From Eucommia ulmoides (lineage: Eukaryota > Streptophyta > Magnoliopsida > Garryales > Eucommiaceae), in contig CM028325.1 of assembly GCA_016647705.1 (NCBI GenBank), positions 26,950,474 to 27,014,473 of the forward strand: a stretch of DNA of 64,000 bases, given 5' to 3'. Shown piece after piece: positions 22,511 through 33,814 of the stretch. Each line of letters starts with the position of its first letter. Position 1 is the stretch's first letter. Below the pieces are notes generated by a model. The model was given only the letters and a program-made list of their open reading frames with translations, was not told the origin of the DNA and did no database searches. The position numbers and the translations under genes were made by a program.

Positions 22511-24289
22511 CTATGCCCTTGGACTCAAAGACAAAGCCATGTCTTGAAAAACCTTGAGCCTCTTCTTCTCCATCTTCCTGTGAAAAATTATTCCGGTATC
22601 ATCTTCATTTTCAACCGGCTTCTCTTTATTGTCGCTTTTGCCCAAAACGGCCGCCATAATTGCCTCTTCAAAGTCCTTGCTATTTGGTAGCAAATCATTC
22701 CATTTCTCGGGCGAATCCGTTTTTTTATTATTCTCTGTTTCCATGAAAGGCTTCTTCAACGACTCTCCCATTGGATTTGCAGCATTTCCGGACCTTGTCC
22801 TCTTCAAACTCTCATTCAATTGGCTACCGCTTATCGAATCCTTGGAAAATCTCGACGAGTAGAATGGAGGGGCGCCGATATTGAGGGAATTCTGTTGAGA
22901 AATTACTGATTTGCCACCCTTTTGGAACAGAGCAAAGTGGTTAATAATGTTGGAATTGATGTTTTCATCGCCAAATTCGTCATGGGCTTTGAGGGAATTT
23001 GAATTTGTATAAGAATTTAAAGTGGTAAATGTGTTTGTTGTTGTTGTTGTTGTTGTTGTTTCTTTGCAAGGTTGAGGCTGCCAAATTGCTGAAGAACCGA
23101 GGAATGCATCGAAGAGCTTGCTCTGTTCTACCCGATCTACCCCTCCCCTGTTCATCATATCGGATTCTAAGTCTTGAAGCATTCTCTGTGCTCTCTCGTA
23201 GGCTTTGAGATGAGAATCAACCCCTCTCGGCCCGTCAGAAACTGCCGGTTTTACTTGCCGGAGATTCTCTTTGGCCTCTCCGATCCTCCCCTGTTTCATC
23301 AAACAAATGCCCAGATTACACATCTTGTTGTTGTCCGGTGAAATCACAAGTGCCCTCCGGTAGGCTTCCTCTGCTTCAATGTAGTTGCTCTGTTGCATCA
23401 ATGCCCATCCCAAATTACCCTACAATTATCGCTCAAATTCATGAATTAAATTGGAATAATTTAATTTGAGAAAATTTTTATATATGTATATATAAAAAAG
23501 AATTTTACCAGTAATCTAGTGGCTTCTTGCTCGACGGAAACCTGGAATTTTTTCCCTTGTGATCTCGCCGTTTTTGTTCGTTTCCCGTTGAATGCAACCC
23601 CTTGTTGGATCAAGAACAATTTGTGCCTCAACAGAGCTATTTGGTCATCCAATCTCCCACATCTCTGTACGCACAAGAAATTATTTTATTCCATTTTATT
23701 TTTAAATTGAGAAAAGGTAGAATCCTTAAAGAAAAACAGAGTAAATCGGTAATGTTTTTGAGGACCTTGTAGAGGTCCAATAAGATGTTATCTAGGGACT
23801 CTTGAGCTTGATCAGAGCATCTGGTTCGCAGAGATTTAATGGCTTCAATGGCTTCTTCAGCTCTGTTTTGTTGCTTCATAACAATGGCCATGTCTTTTAA
23901 TGCACTATCAACTCTATCTCCGGCATTAATGGCTGCCCAAAACAGAGGTATTGCCCTTTCTGGATCCTTTTCCACCAACTAAAAATCAATGAAAAAACAT
24001 AATTATCTTGAATTCGGAACACGAAAATGAACCGTTCCGAATCAGAAATACCCATTTGTAGAAAAATTAGGAACCCAGAAATGTTCAACAAGTAATAGAA
24101 AAAAATACCCAGAAATCTTACTTGAACATTCTTGGCTCTGACGTAAGGGGAGTCGCCGACGGGGACTTTGTGGGCGACGTGGAAGGATTCTGACCGAGTT
24201 CTGGAGACTCCGAGAGGCTTCGCCGGAGAAGAAGGAGCAGATTTGGTGGGCCTGAAACCAGGGGGAGCGTTCCATACTTCTTGCAACAT
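22511..24289 (-). CDS. POLLENLESS 3-LIKE / MS5-family TPR protein, four exons, 481 aa
   Basis: Exons (minus strand): 24289-24122, 23978-23766, 23664-23509 and 23419-22511. All end in GT-AG and stay in phase, giving 56+71+52+302 = 481 aa. The start is the ATG of MLQEVWNAPPGF. The N-terminus (PTKSAPSSPAKPLGVSRTRS, VPVGDSPYVRAKNVQ) and the tetratricopeptide-type helices (LVEKDPERAIPLFWAAINAG, NLGWALMQQSNYIEAEEAY, NMCNLGIC-like turns, ERAQRMLQDLE) are those of the MS5/POLLENLESS3 family. That family includes TDM1/MS5 (meiotic exit) and the sulphur-deficiency proteins SDI1/2. By N-terminus it is nearest the P3L group, whose function is not settled. The C-terminal 200 residues are low-complexity and variable, with a poly-Thr run. 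Likely a cytosolic or nuclear protein-protein adaptor. Confidence 0.9.
23026..23060 (-). repeat. (ACA)n-type trinucleotide repeat coding for poly-threonine in the P3L gene
   Basis: Seen on the + strand as (TTG)n; read on the minus strand it gives a run of eight Thr after CKE. It lies in the variable C-terminal part of exon 4 and is likely length-polymorphic. Confidence 0.8.
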
Positions 24290-24480
24290 TTTCAATTTTT
24301 TTTTGTTCGCAAATGTACAGATTATGGGTATTCTTCTCTGCGAAGCCTAGAAAGAGAAAGCTGACCAGTAGAGAGAGAAGAGAGTGAGAGAGAGAGAGAG
24401 AGACAGAGGGAGGGCGGAAAATGAAGCCTAATATAGTACAATGCAGAGGAGACGCTTTTTTTGAAGGAGATTCCAACGTT
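24290..24480 (-). promoter_or_regulatory. 5' leader/promoter-proximal region of the P3L gene
   Basis: Seen on the minus strand, a CT-rich tract (24368-24413; (GA)n on the + strand) lies about 80-125 bp before the start codon. Such pyrimidine patches are common in plant core promoters and leaders. No firm TATA box. Confidence 0.35.
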
Positions 24481-24719
24481 CCAATTGCAGGTTACCGTTA
24501 CAGAAAAAGTAGCCGTTGTGTCTCCTTGAATCTTAGTAAATTACAAAATAATTAAAGTTTGGGGTAGTAAAAAATAAGTTACTATTTTTATTTTATTTTT
24601 ATTTGAGTCCATCGGTTTTTATTTAACATTTATTTATTTATTTTAATTTTAGCAATCAAGCCATCCAATCTCCCTAAGAGAAAAGTAAAGAATAAATTAT
24701 GATTTTATTGAAATATAGA

Positions 24720-26180
24720 AATAAAATATTGAGATGTGTTAATCCTAAATGTTATTTGTTTGTTTTGATGAAATAGTTAACTTGAATGTTTTGTTAGATT
24801 AATGATTTTGTTGAAAATATATTTACAGAGATTGTTTCAATTGATTGGTGAGCGAAAACGAGAAATCAATGTTAGAGTTCAAGATGATAATAATGGAAAA
24901 TGATGAAGAATGTTTCATGATTTTTTTTTTTTTTTGATGTATTACTAGGTAAAACAGTGCATTTTCTTTACAAACTCTTGATACAAGCCGATTAACATAA
25001 CTCACTGCACAAAAATTGAACTTATATGATTATATGTAATTGATTATGTGGTTACCGAATATCCAACTATATTTTGTAAAAGAGATTTTAAGGAAGATAG
25101 AGTTAGAATCACTCAATTAATTTGAAAAATTGGTCAATTGATTGTAACTATCTTTTGAAAAAGTAGTTAAAGGCTAAAAATACGTCAAACAGTTAGTTGA
25201 TGAGGAAAATGGTCGACCGACAGATACAAGTTCCAGAAAATTGAGCAAAAATGGATTTCTATTGACTGATAGACTGGAGGGTAGATACAGGCTTAAAATT
25301 GGTCGACTAACATGAAATTTTGGTCGACTGAAACATCTTGAAAAGATAACTTTTTTTAACGTTGGACAAAAACGGTCGATCGACTGGTGGACCAGTCGAC
25401 CAATTGGTTAATAATTTTTTAATTGATCTGTATATTATTGTAATATTTTTTTGTCTCGATTTTATTTTTTAAAAGATTTTATTGAAAATTCATTTTAGTC
25501 CTTTATTTTTTGGATTTCGTGATATTGTCGGTAAATTTTTTTTCCATATATTTTGAGATTGATCTATAAATATCTTTGAGGCTGAATCTGAACATCTTAA
25601 AGTCTGGATTCAAGGTCAAACTAGCCGTTATAAGCTAGTCTAAGTATTAGGGGTCTAAGGGATAGATTTTTGGCAAGATTTTTTGAAAAATAGTCGTTGG
25701 AGTGTATTTGGAAATCTCTTTAAATTGACCTGCGAAATTTCAATTTCAAACATCTAGAAAATTTGATCTTTGGAGTGAGAAAAAATTATATTTTCTAAAA
25801 AATTACTCAAGGCAAAATACTTGTGAAATTCTAGATTGTGAAAGTGTTGATTTGATCAGAAAAAAATCTATTGGAAACACTATTTTTTTTTTAAAAAAAA
25901 AAATCGAGGTTATTGTGTTCTTGCTCAAATCGTTTTGAAGGATTCTCGGTAAGATTATTCCAATTATTATTCTTGATTGAAATTCTGTGTGCTCTAAATT
26001 CTGTGCTTTAACATTACTTAATTATCTTTCGATTTTGAGCCAATGTTATTAAATTGAAATATATGTGAAACAATCGTTTTAGAACATATTTGAATCTCTT
26101 TCTTGAAAATATTCTTTCAAAAGATTAAAACAAGAGGTTTTATTATTTAATCCTTATTCAAGAGATTATGCAGAGAAAAA
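24720..26180. mobile_element. Possible degraded Ty1/copia (Sirevirus-like) LTR with GGTCGAC palindromes
   Basis: The start region ('tgttatttgtttgttttgatgaaa') and the cluster of GGTCGACC / GTCGACTG motifs at 25110-25420 look like the palindrome-bearing LTRs of Sirevirus-type copia elements. One stretch near 25385 reads GACTGGTGGACCAGTC. No primer-binding site, purine tract or coding region could be tied to it. Otherwise this is AT-rich intergenic DNA with no gene. Confidence 0.3.
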
Positions 26181-26562
26181 TTATTTTGAATAGTTTTTTT
26201 AGGGCTAAGACCTCCAAATACAACTAGTTTAATTTTTGGTCCTCAACATTTAATAAAGGATTATGAATTGACAATTTTACCCTTTCATATATAATGAACA
26301 AACCTAATACATTAACATTAAGCTCCACACCGTTCACTTTCGCTCATTCTATTGTCTCTCTCTCTAAACCCTGATCAGTCCAACGGTTCGCTCTCTCTCT
26401 TCTCTTTTTAACATAGAGAGACCCTTCAGATCTGGTTCAGATCTCTCTCTCTCTATTTCGAAATATAAGAGCATGAGATTCCGTTTACGACACCGTTGCC
26501 TGTAGCGGCTACTGCCGTCGCATGTCGCGATTGGATAGAGACCGTTCAAATCTGTTTCAGAT

Positions 26563-26563
26563 T

Positions 26564-26655
<92 letters not shown>
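26563..26655. repeat. Compound microsatellite (CT)n(AT)n
   Basis: About 25 CT units run straight into about 18 AT units. Open frames across it on both strands (poly-ER, poly-YI) are artefacts. Confidence 0.9.
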
Positions 26656-26656
<1 letters not shown>

Positions 26657-27330
26657 CTAGATCGCGTTCTCCATTCTCACATCTCCTTACGTTCTCCATT
26701 GCGAAATTTGCTTTGAAACCAAAGAAAAATGGTAGATGTTCACAAACCAAACCTGCCCTCACTCCTTCTGCTACGAATGCATAACCAAACACGTCATCTC
26801 AAAAACAACGTGAAGAAGATCAATTGCTCGGGAATCAATTGCAGCGAAACCCTAGATTTCGACGCTTGCAGGAACACACCACCACCCAACATTTATCAAA
26901 ATAGAGATGGGTCCCTGCTTTTGTCGATTTCATCTCCTTGTCTCCATGGAGCCAGATCTACGCAATTCGATTTCGGGTACAAACTGGAGCTATTTTGAAT
27001 TCGGAGGCTTCTTTCTCCCCTCTCCCTCCCTCGCGGCTTCTCAATATACAAGCACCTCTATTGCCAATTGCCTTTTTTTTTCCCCCCATATATATGTGTA
27101 ATATAGGTCTGTATTGCAAAACCAAATTACAGGCGTTAAGTTTTTGCTAATTATGTTGTTATTTTGTGAGATTTGTTATTTGTTTTGAGGCTTGAAACAT
27201 GTGTTGCGATGCAACGACGTTGGCGAGTCCGTCTTATAGGTTGTTTGGTCGGAAAAATTCAGCCTTGTCTGCCGTCGTCTTAGCCGTCTGTTCGTCTTCG
27301 CGCAGACTTGCTCCTTGCCTTTCATTCTCT
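26656..27330. other. Gene-free stretch, nothing recognised
   Basis: Several overlapping open frames of 60-90 codons (for example from an ATG at 26729) have no recognisable domain and no supporting splice pattern. The region may be an untranslated or decayed gene end, but nothing supports a call. Confidence 0.4.
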
Positions 27331-27895
27331 CTCTCATTAACGTTAACACATACACAAACATGAAAATACGTTAACATTAACACAAAGAATTAAAAAATTG
27401 TGATGTTAACGCACATTCAACCCAAATACAATACGATCACGTTAACACAGAGAAATAAAAAAAATGTGCATTAATATTAATGCATACCCAGCTAAAAAAG
27501 GACAAAATATCGCATACAATAAGTTAATGTTAACGTAAACACATGAGAAGTGCTAAAAAATGAAATTACATTAACGTTAAAGCACAAAACCTCCAAAAGC
27601 AAAATATGTGAACATTAAAATATACAGTTTGATGGTGAAAATACGTTAATGTTAATGCACACTGAACCCAAACACACAACATCTGATATGGTACGATCAT
27701 GTTAACGTTAACTCACAGAACCCCTAAAAATAAATATACGTTAACGGTAACACACAAACAGATGAGGAAGATGCGTTAACGTTAACACACACAAAAAGAA
27801 CATGAAAATACATTAACGTTGACGTGAAATTCAAATCGTAATTTTGTAATATAAGTAAGGTGTATTGCCTAAATATTTATGTTAACGTTAACGTC
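27330..27895. repeat. Imperfect array of GTTAACGTTAAC motifs
   Basis: About 14 copies of (A/G)CGTTAACGTTAACAC-like text in 560 bp, spaced roughly 30-60 bp, for example near 27335, 27367, 27521, 27569, 27643, 27700, 27735, 27771 and 27878. Many are followed by ACACAAA or CACACA. The core GTTAACGTTAAC is a perfect 12-bp palindrome. No coding sequence. Confidence 0.65.
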
Positions 27896-27899
27896 CTGT

Positions 27900-29300
27900 T
27901 TTATAGTTTTATCTTATTGCATAAGATAAAATGACAGAATTGTAAATATGAGTAAATAGTTAGGGATAATATTATAGATTTTTTTTTCTCTAAAGATTCT
28001 ATGTGGACTAAAAACTTATTTATTTGAATTGGAGGTCTATTATATAGATTCACCATCTTTGGATGACCGAAAAATTAAATACACTTAAAACAATTTGAAA
28101 TATCTGGTTTGCTTGATTTTATGCTTCATTTGATAAATATGCAGATTAATATTTTCACGTACTTTTAATTTGATATATTTGAGAAAACACTTCTGTCACA
28201 TAGATTGGACTATCAATTTGAACTTTTTATTGATTTGTGTTGGTAGAAGTTCTTGTGAGAAGAAACTAATTATTTTCTTTATTTGTGAATTTGTAACTCA
28301 AACCTAAATGCAATTAGTCTAGGTGAGAGTGTTGATTAGGTATAACGGGAGCTTACCTAACTAGGGATTGCAAGGGTTTATTTCTTACACATGGAAAGGA
28401 TTAATGTGGAGTTTAATTCTTACCTGGGGAAAGGATCATGATTGATTTATTGGATTAAATTCCCTGAGAGAGCTCAGAGAATCAGATGTAGGCAAGAGAA
28501 GTTTGCTGAACTACTATAAAAACTTTACATGTCAATTTCTCTATCCCTTATTCTTTGTGTGTGCATCTAGTTATCACATTTTGGCATATAATCAAGATAA
28601 AATTAATTACAAAGAATTAATTGGATTTAAATTTTAAATTACTCAATACACTCCCCCTTCTTGGGTAAATCTTTAGACTAACAATTAACATCAGAGTTAT
28701 GTTAGTTGAATAAGCTTAACATCCTAAGTTAATCGATCATTATGACACACAAATCACGTGCTGATCTTTTATATGTAATCAACTCTTGAATGTGATAAAT
28801 TGTTTTGTGATAATTTTATTAATGATTCTTGTAGTACTAGTAGCAATGATAATGATGATGATAATTATATTTGATAATATTCAAATTTTAATTGAGTTAA
28901 AATGATAACCGATATCTATGTTATATAGCATGATCATAGTTTACTAAGATATGATGTCCATTTTATAATAGAGAATTGTACCATTTTATCAATAAATAAT
29001 TAAGAACATGTATTACATTAGTGCCTTTGGGCATGGGTTCAAAGGTTCACACTAGTGTACATAATGGTATAATTTTTTTTTTCCAAACATAAGATGTGTC
29101 AAGACTATACGCACAATTCGATTAGTCACTTCCCTAGACGATCTCGAGGCACACTCTCCCACATAATGGTATCGCTGACAACCTATAATTTAACACCACT
29201 TTTTGATGCAGTATTCAAATACTCACATTTAGACAGATTTCATACACAACAATTACCAACACCACATCTAACCATCAATCTGCATTTCACACCCACATAT
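27900..29300. other. AT-rich intergenic DNA with a copia LTR-like fragment at 28230-28720
   Basis: 28230-28560 contains 'gtgagagtgttgattaggta', 'gcttacctaactagggattg' and 'ctgagagagctcagagaatc', phrases that recall plant Ty1/copia LTRs. TCTTGGGTAAATC and CATCAGAGTTATG follow at 28660-28700. No boundaries could be set. The rest shows no gene. Confidence 0.3.
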
Positions 29301-29355
29301 TCAAAGTGATTTTCGCAAACAACAAAAGTTATAGCTTAGTCAAACTAGCACTAAG

Positions 29356-31679
29356 TCATGGGAAAGTATCAGCTTTATCGAGTCTGGCGGTGCCTGAGCT
29401 CGATGATTCCCCCAGTGCTTCAGGAGAAGCAGCGGCAGCAGCTACATGCAATGATGATTTCCTTTTTAAAGAGGTTGGCATCCCTGATATCTCCTGAAAT
29501 CATACCAAATCGTCCCGTTTGTTTTAGGGAACATAACATAATTGTTCTACTAAACAAATGTCACCGCAGTGATTCTGTTTACATGTTTATGCCTCCAAGA
29601 AAACTTGGAACAAAAACAAAATTACTGGGAAAATTGTTTTTGTTCTTTTTAAAGTTGTTTTAAAAATTCAGAACACAACTTTTGTGTTCCCGCATTTCTG
29701 TTTCTATTCCATGTTTACTGGGAACTGGAAAAAAAAAACACTAAAACAAAGGCCTCCTGAAAAACAAGCAACAAAATCTGGAGAAGATAGATATGCTTTT
29801 AAAATAAGTGAACTGTAGAAACCAACGGGCCTAACTCACTTTCAAAAGACGTCTTGAAAGAAGAGGATTACCCCTAGATTTATATATAGCTCAGGATCAG
29901 GTAATACAAGCGATGTGGGATTCAACACGCCCCCTCAACCGCAGGGTGGACTTGACAAATCACTACGAACGGAAATTGGGGGGCCCAATATCAATATGGG
30001 ATTCAACATGTCCTCTCACGCGTATGGTGGACTTTGACAAACCACTGTGAACGGATATCAGGGGCCCAACATTGATGTGGGATGCAACATACCCAACATC
30101 AGATGAAAAGTTTAGTCCTGATACCATGTAGAAACCCAACGGGTCTAACTCACTCTCAAAAGGCGTCTTGAAAGAAGAGAATTACCCCTAAACTTATATA
30201 TAGCTCAGGATCAAGTAACACAAGCGATGTGGGATTCAACATGAACTATTGAATAGTGTAGGAAGGACAATAATGCACCTAATCGACATAAATAAACTTT
30301 GAGAAGCAACAACAACATATACTTACCTTCATTAAATGCAATCTCAAATCACAAGGCCGAACTTGATTCCCGATACATGCCATGACAAAATTTGAATATC
30401 GAAATAAGACATCAGCTGCAGCTTGTTTCTTCTCCTCTATCTGGCATTTTTTAAAACCTTCTTATGAGCAGCAAATCACCACTACCACCAATAGACTCTC
30501 TATTCAGAACAAAGCAACAGAAACAGAAACCGAAACCGAAACAGAGCCTTCTATTATCATTTACCATTTCTTAGCACACATGCAAGAACGAACGTGAGTC
30601 CTTCAAAGAACTAATCTTGTCTGACATCTATTAAAAACTGATTGGAAAATCCACTATTTACACATTCTCCAAACAAATCCTTACATTTTTTAACTTCAAA
30701 ACAGAAGGGTTTTCTCCTTTTTAAAGGAGGAGTCCTACAAAGAGGCCCTCAAAAAAGGAAGGCTAATGTCAAAACAAGAGATATGCATCATGTGACCGAT
30801 AATACAGGAACTACCGCACATTTTCACTCATGCAAAGGGAATTCAAGTCTTTTGAGCCTTGGCTTATAGGATGAATTACTACGACGAGGAACGATCCAAC
30901 GTAATAACTATCAAAAAAATCAGATTAATGCCTCATAAATCTGAAGATATTTTGCTCATCAATCAAGCGAAGAACTTAATTTTTATATCCATCACGGCTT
31001 ATATAATCAGTTCAATGTTAATCATATGATTCAATAAGATTTGTCTAATAATTGAAAAAAAACTATATTCTCACCCTGAGAAATGTCATGAAACTCAATT
31101 TTGTTTTCTGGAAGAACTGTTCTAGCCATTTTACATATAATAACAATGTAAACCACAACAATTAAGAGCAAAACAATTTTCTTGTTCTTGTAAATTACAG
31201 ATGGAGTTCCTTCACTTTGAGCAGTAAAACTTAAACGAAATGTTCTTCGCAAACCTATGGTCGCCTCTATCATGGCTCTCATTTCTAACTTAGGCCAAAC
31301 AGAAACAGAGCTTTACATTTTCTAATACAAACATTGGACGAATCCCATAATAAGCATCCTAGTTCAAGAAAACAATTTCCCGGATAATTCAAACACGAAA
31401 TAGAGGATAAATCAATGAAAGAAACCCATTTTCGGGTCCCTTTCTGGGTGTAACCTGATTTCGATGATCTTTCTAGGGCACTAAAAAATCACAAACTTTC
31501 AACTACAATCTCTAGTCTCGGGATAAAAACAGAAGGAAAACGATACGAATTTGATTGATTAGGGTTTTAATAAGCAACAAAATGGAGGATGAGGAAGGAC
31601 GTACCTCGAAGTCTTCTCTCATGGCTGAAACTCCGCGCCTTCTTCTTCCCTTGTTGGTTCTTCCATGCCCAGATATCAT
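29356..31679 (-). CDS. Small plant protein of unknown function, five predicted exons, 135 aa
   Basis: Not recognised by name. Predicted exons (minus strand): 31679-31605, 31288-31255, 31121-31075, 30440-30327 and 29493-29356. The first, fourth and fifth are convincing: MISGHGRTNKGRRRRGVSAM; IEEKKQAAADVLFRYSNFVM then RPCDLRLHLMK; and EISGMPTSLKRKSSLH then ASPEALGESSSSGTARLDKA ending at TGA 29356. They have good GT-AG sites and matching phases. Exons 2 and 3 (LEMRAMIEATI, QFFQKTKLSFMTFLR) are less sure: one acceptor is a rare AAG, although the frame closes exactly. The protein has a basic N-terminus, a charged helical middle that may be a coiled coil, and an Ala/Ser-rich tail. Intron 4 (29494-30326) carries a TRIM. 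The start codon lies only 81 bp from a divergent tRNA gene. Confidence 0.6.
29814..30241 (-). mobile_element. Complete-looking TRIM, family 2, 428 bp
   Basis: Two direct repeats of about 114 bp (29814-29927 and 30127-30241) bound it. On the minus strand the LTR runs TGTTGAATCCCACATCGC...GGTTTCTACA and carries a TATATATAAG box. TGGTATCAGGACT (30114-30126) follows the 5' LTR directly as initiator-Met primer-binding site. A purine tract (GAGGGGGCG) precedes the 3' LTR. TGAAC at 29809-29813 and 30242-30246 is a perfect 5-bp target duplication. The interior (29928-30113) includes about two tandem, diverged copies of an 80-bp unit. It lies in intron 4 of the unknown gene, same orientation. Confidence 0.9.
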
Positions 31680-31760
31680 TTGACGCACCGTTTCTCACCT
31701 AAATCTTTATTTTAAATATTATTTTGTACAAATAAATTAATATGATAACAGTTGCAACAA

Positions 31761-31834
31761 GGCCTATTAGCTCAGTTGGTTAGAGCGTCGTGCTAATAAC
31801 GCGAAGGTCGCAGGTTCGAAACCTGCATGGGCCA
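31761..31834 (+). tRNA. tRNA-Ile (anticodon AAT)
   Basis: A 74-base cloverleaf including the discriminator A: acceptor GGCCTAT/ATGGGCC, D arm with A box TAGCTCAGTTGG, anticodon arm TCGTG-CTAATAA-CGCGA (anticodon AAT), T arm with B box GGTTCGAAACC. No intron. A CTTTT pol III terminator follows at 31835-31839. CAA just upstream (31757) is typical of plant tRNA genes. Nuclear type. Confidence 0.95.
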
Positions 31835-31839
31835 CTTTT

Positions 31840-32235
31840 AACAATAATCACCTTTTTATGGTGTGTTTTTTAAATACCACTTTTTTTTTTTGATAATTTA
31901 ATTATATTTTAACTAGTTATATATAAATGGACCCTTTAACCCAAAAATTCTTTTAAGAAACACATTTAGTATTAACTTCATTTTTTTGAAAAATGACGTG
32001 AGATCACTTTCCACCTCTTTCTTTATTCCCAAATAATCCACATTTTTTTTTTTTTTCGCATTCTCTATTTTCAACTAATTAATTTAAGGGTGATTTTTTC
32101 TGGCGAAAAAGTCCACTACTTTTTAAATTTTTCTCCACCCTTCCTTTTTATTTTATGAAAATCCCAATTCAAAAAATATATTATTTTTTATGAAAAAAAT
32201 ATTCTTCAATTAATATTTTTAATAATAAATTTTAA
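31840..32235. other. AT-rich intergenic DNA, nothing recognised
   Basis: Homopolymer-rich, no gene or element visible. Confidence 0.45.
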
Positions 32236-32545
32236 TCGCCACACAAAATATTCTTAATCACAACCACAGGTCCACGACAAATATTCTTATCACCACAACT
32301 ATCACAATAAATATTTGTTATCGTCATCACTATGACAAATATTTGTTAACCACCACCACAACGAATATTTACTATCAACACTACCACCACAGTAAATATT
32401 TACTATCACTTCACTACCACTAGAACAAATATTTGTTAACCACTACCACCACCACAACGAACATTTACTATCACCGCCGCCGCCACCATACCAAACACTA
32501 AATTAGCGTCATTGCCACCACCATATCAAATATTTTTACCATCAC
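32236..32545. repeat. Imperfect tandem array of a ~40-bp CACCACAACGAATATTTACTAT unit
   Basis: Six to seven units alternate 'accaccaccacaac' with 'aatatttactatc' or 'aatatttgttaac'. Low complexity, non-coding. Confidence 0.6.
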
Positions 32546-32944
32546 CACCCCTATAGTCATTTAAAATATTTAAAATAAAAATTATTATTTCTTTTTTAGA
32601 TTTTTGCATTTTCGCTTTATCCTGGAATTGGTGAAAATTCAAAAATAAAAATATTTGTCACAAAAAACAAAATTACGATTTAAATTTTGTCGATATTACT
32701 ATGATTCAATATTTCATAAATCCTAATAAAAAAATATTTATTCCGTGTTATAACATAGATATGTTCTGATACCATTTGAATGAAATGATAAAATCTAGGT
32801 TTACTTGGAGAAATATAAAAAATGTAATTAGTTTTATCTTTTATTATTTCGTAACCCTAAATCAATCTATGTAACACCAAATAAAAATGAATAGATAATT
32901 ATATGGATGTTTTGGTGGTAGATAATTTATTTTACTCTTAATTT

Positions 32945-33235
32945 TAAAAAAAAATTCTCTACCCAATTGCAACTTGTGTTTTAGTTCCAAGCATTAAAAA
33001 AAGACAAAAGACTCAATATACGTGTCTGCACTCCCGCAGCCCAAAAACATCTATTACATGTGTCTAATTTATTTATGTGTAAATATTTGTTAGATGTAAC
33101 AAATACTATACTAATACATGTAATATATTTACATATAATTTATAATTATTAATTTGTAATTAATTTTAGTTCTATTTAACTAATATTAACTCTAATACGA
33201 ATTCACTCACCAAACTCTCTTTACGCTCCACATAT
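32945..33235 (-). repeat. Dispersed TTACATGTAA repeat, copy 2 (inverted relative to 12650-13150)
   Basis: Read on the minus strand it follows 12660-13150: 'gtgagtgaattcgtatta' start, TATTAGTT and ACATGTAA units, then the GTGCAG-rich end and 'cttgtgttttagttcc' (compare 'acacaagttac' flank at 13120). Shorter than copy 1. Confidence 0.55.
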
Positions 33236-33239
33236 AATG

Positions 33240-33810
33240 GGCGAGCACGCTCAAGACTAATATGGAGCAAAAAATTTGTTTAAGAGGCTAATTTTAAACT
33301 TATGTTTTAAATAGGACAAATAACAAACTAGAGCTTCTAAATACGATTAATTGCGGATTATCCCTAATTATATTTGGAGCATGCTTTTAACACAGTAGCC
33401 GGAATATCCAGAGGTGTTATGTCTTCTCTTCCCAAATATGTGAAACAGAAGTGCAAGGCCTCGCTTCTAACAATGTGAAATCTGCACCTTCAATTTTTCA
33501 AGTAGTTTTTGCTTATTAGATCAATAGAGGTTATGGTAGATTTGATAGCAATTAAACAATCCAACTGTGCGGAATAGGGAGAGAGAGAGGGGGAGCGACG
33601 GAGGGAATGTCCAAGGTTGTTGAATGGTCGGCCCCAAGGGGCTTGATTTATACTGTCTGGGCTTTAAGCCGCATACACTTCTTTTTTCGATTTTACAATT
33701 TTATCCTTGAACCTTGTCAAGTAGTTTGACATTCCTTCTCATATTTTCTAAAAGGCTATTAGGACCTCAATTGTTCATTTTGTGTGACCCTATGTTCATA
33801 TCAACAGATG
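33240..33810. other. Intergenic DNA, nothing recognised
   Basis: Contains a short GA-rich patch (33578-33604). No convincing gene. Confidence 0.4.
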
Positions 33811-33814
33811 CATA

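Noticed and set aside
26364-26792. 142-codon minus-strand frame with a poly-(Arg-Glu) run
   Set aside because: Spans the (CT)n(AT)n microsatellite; low-complexity only.
29814-30241. Reading the TRIM as a Cassandra-type element
   Set aside because: No 5S-rRNA-like sequence is present in its LTR, which Cassandra requires.
31031-31282. 83-codon minus-strand frame with a hydrophobic segment, as a membrane protein
   Set aside because: The hydrophobic part reads through what looks like intron 3 of the small gene; splice-site logic uses other parts of the region as short exons.
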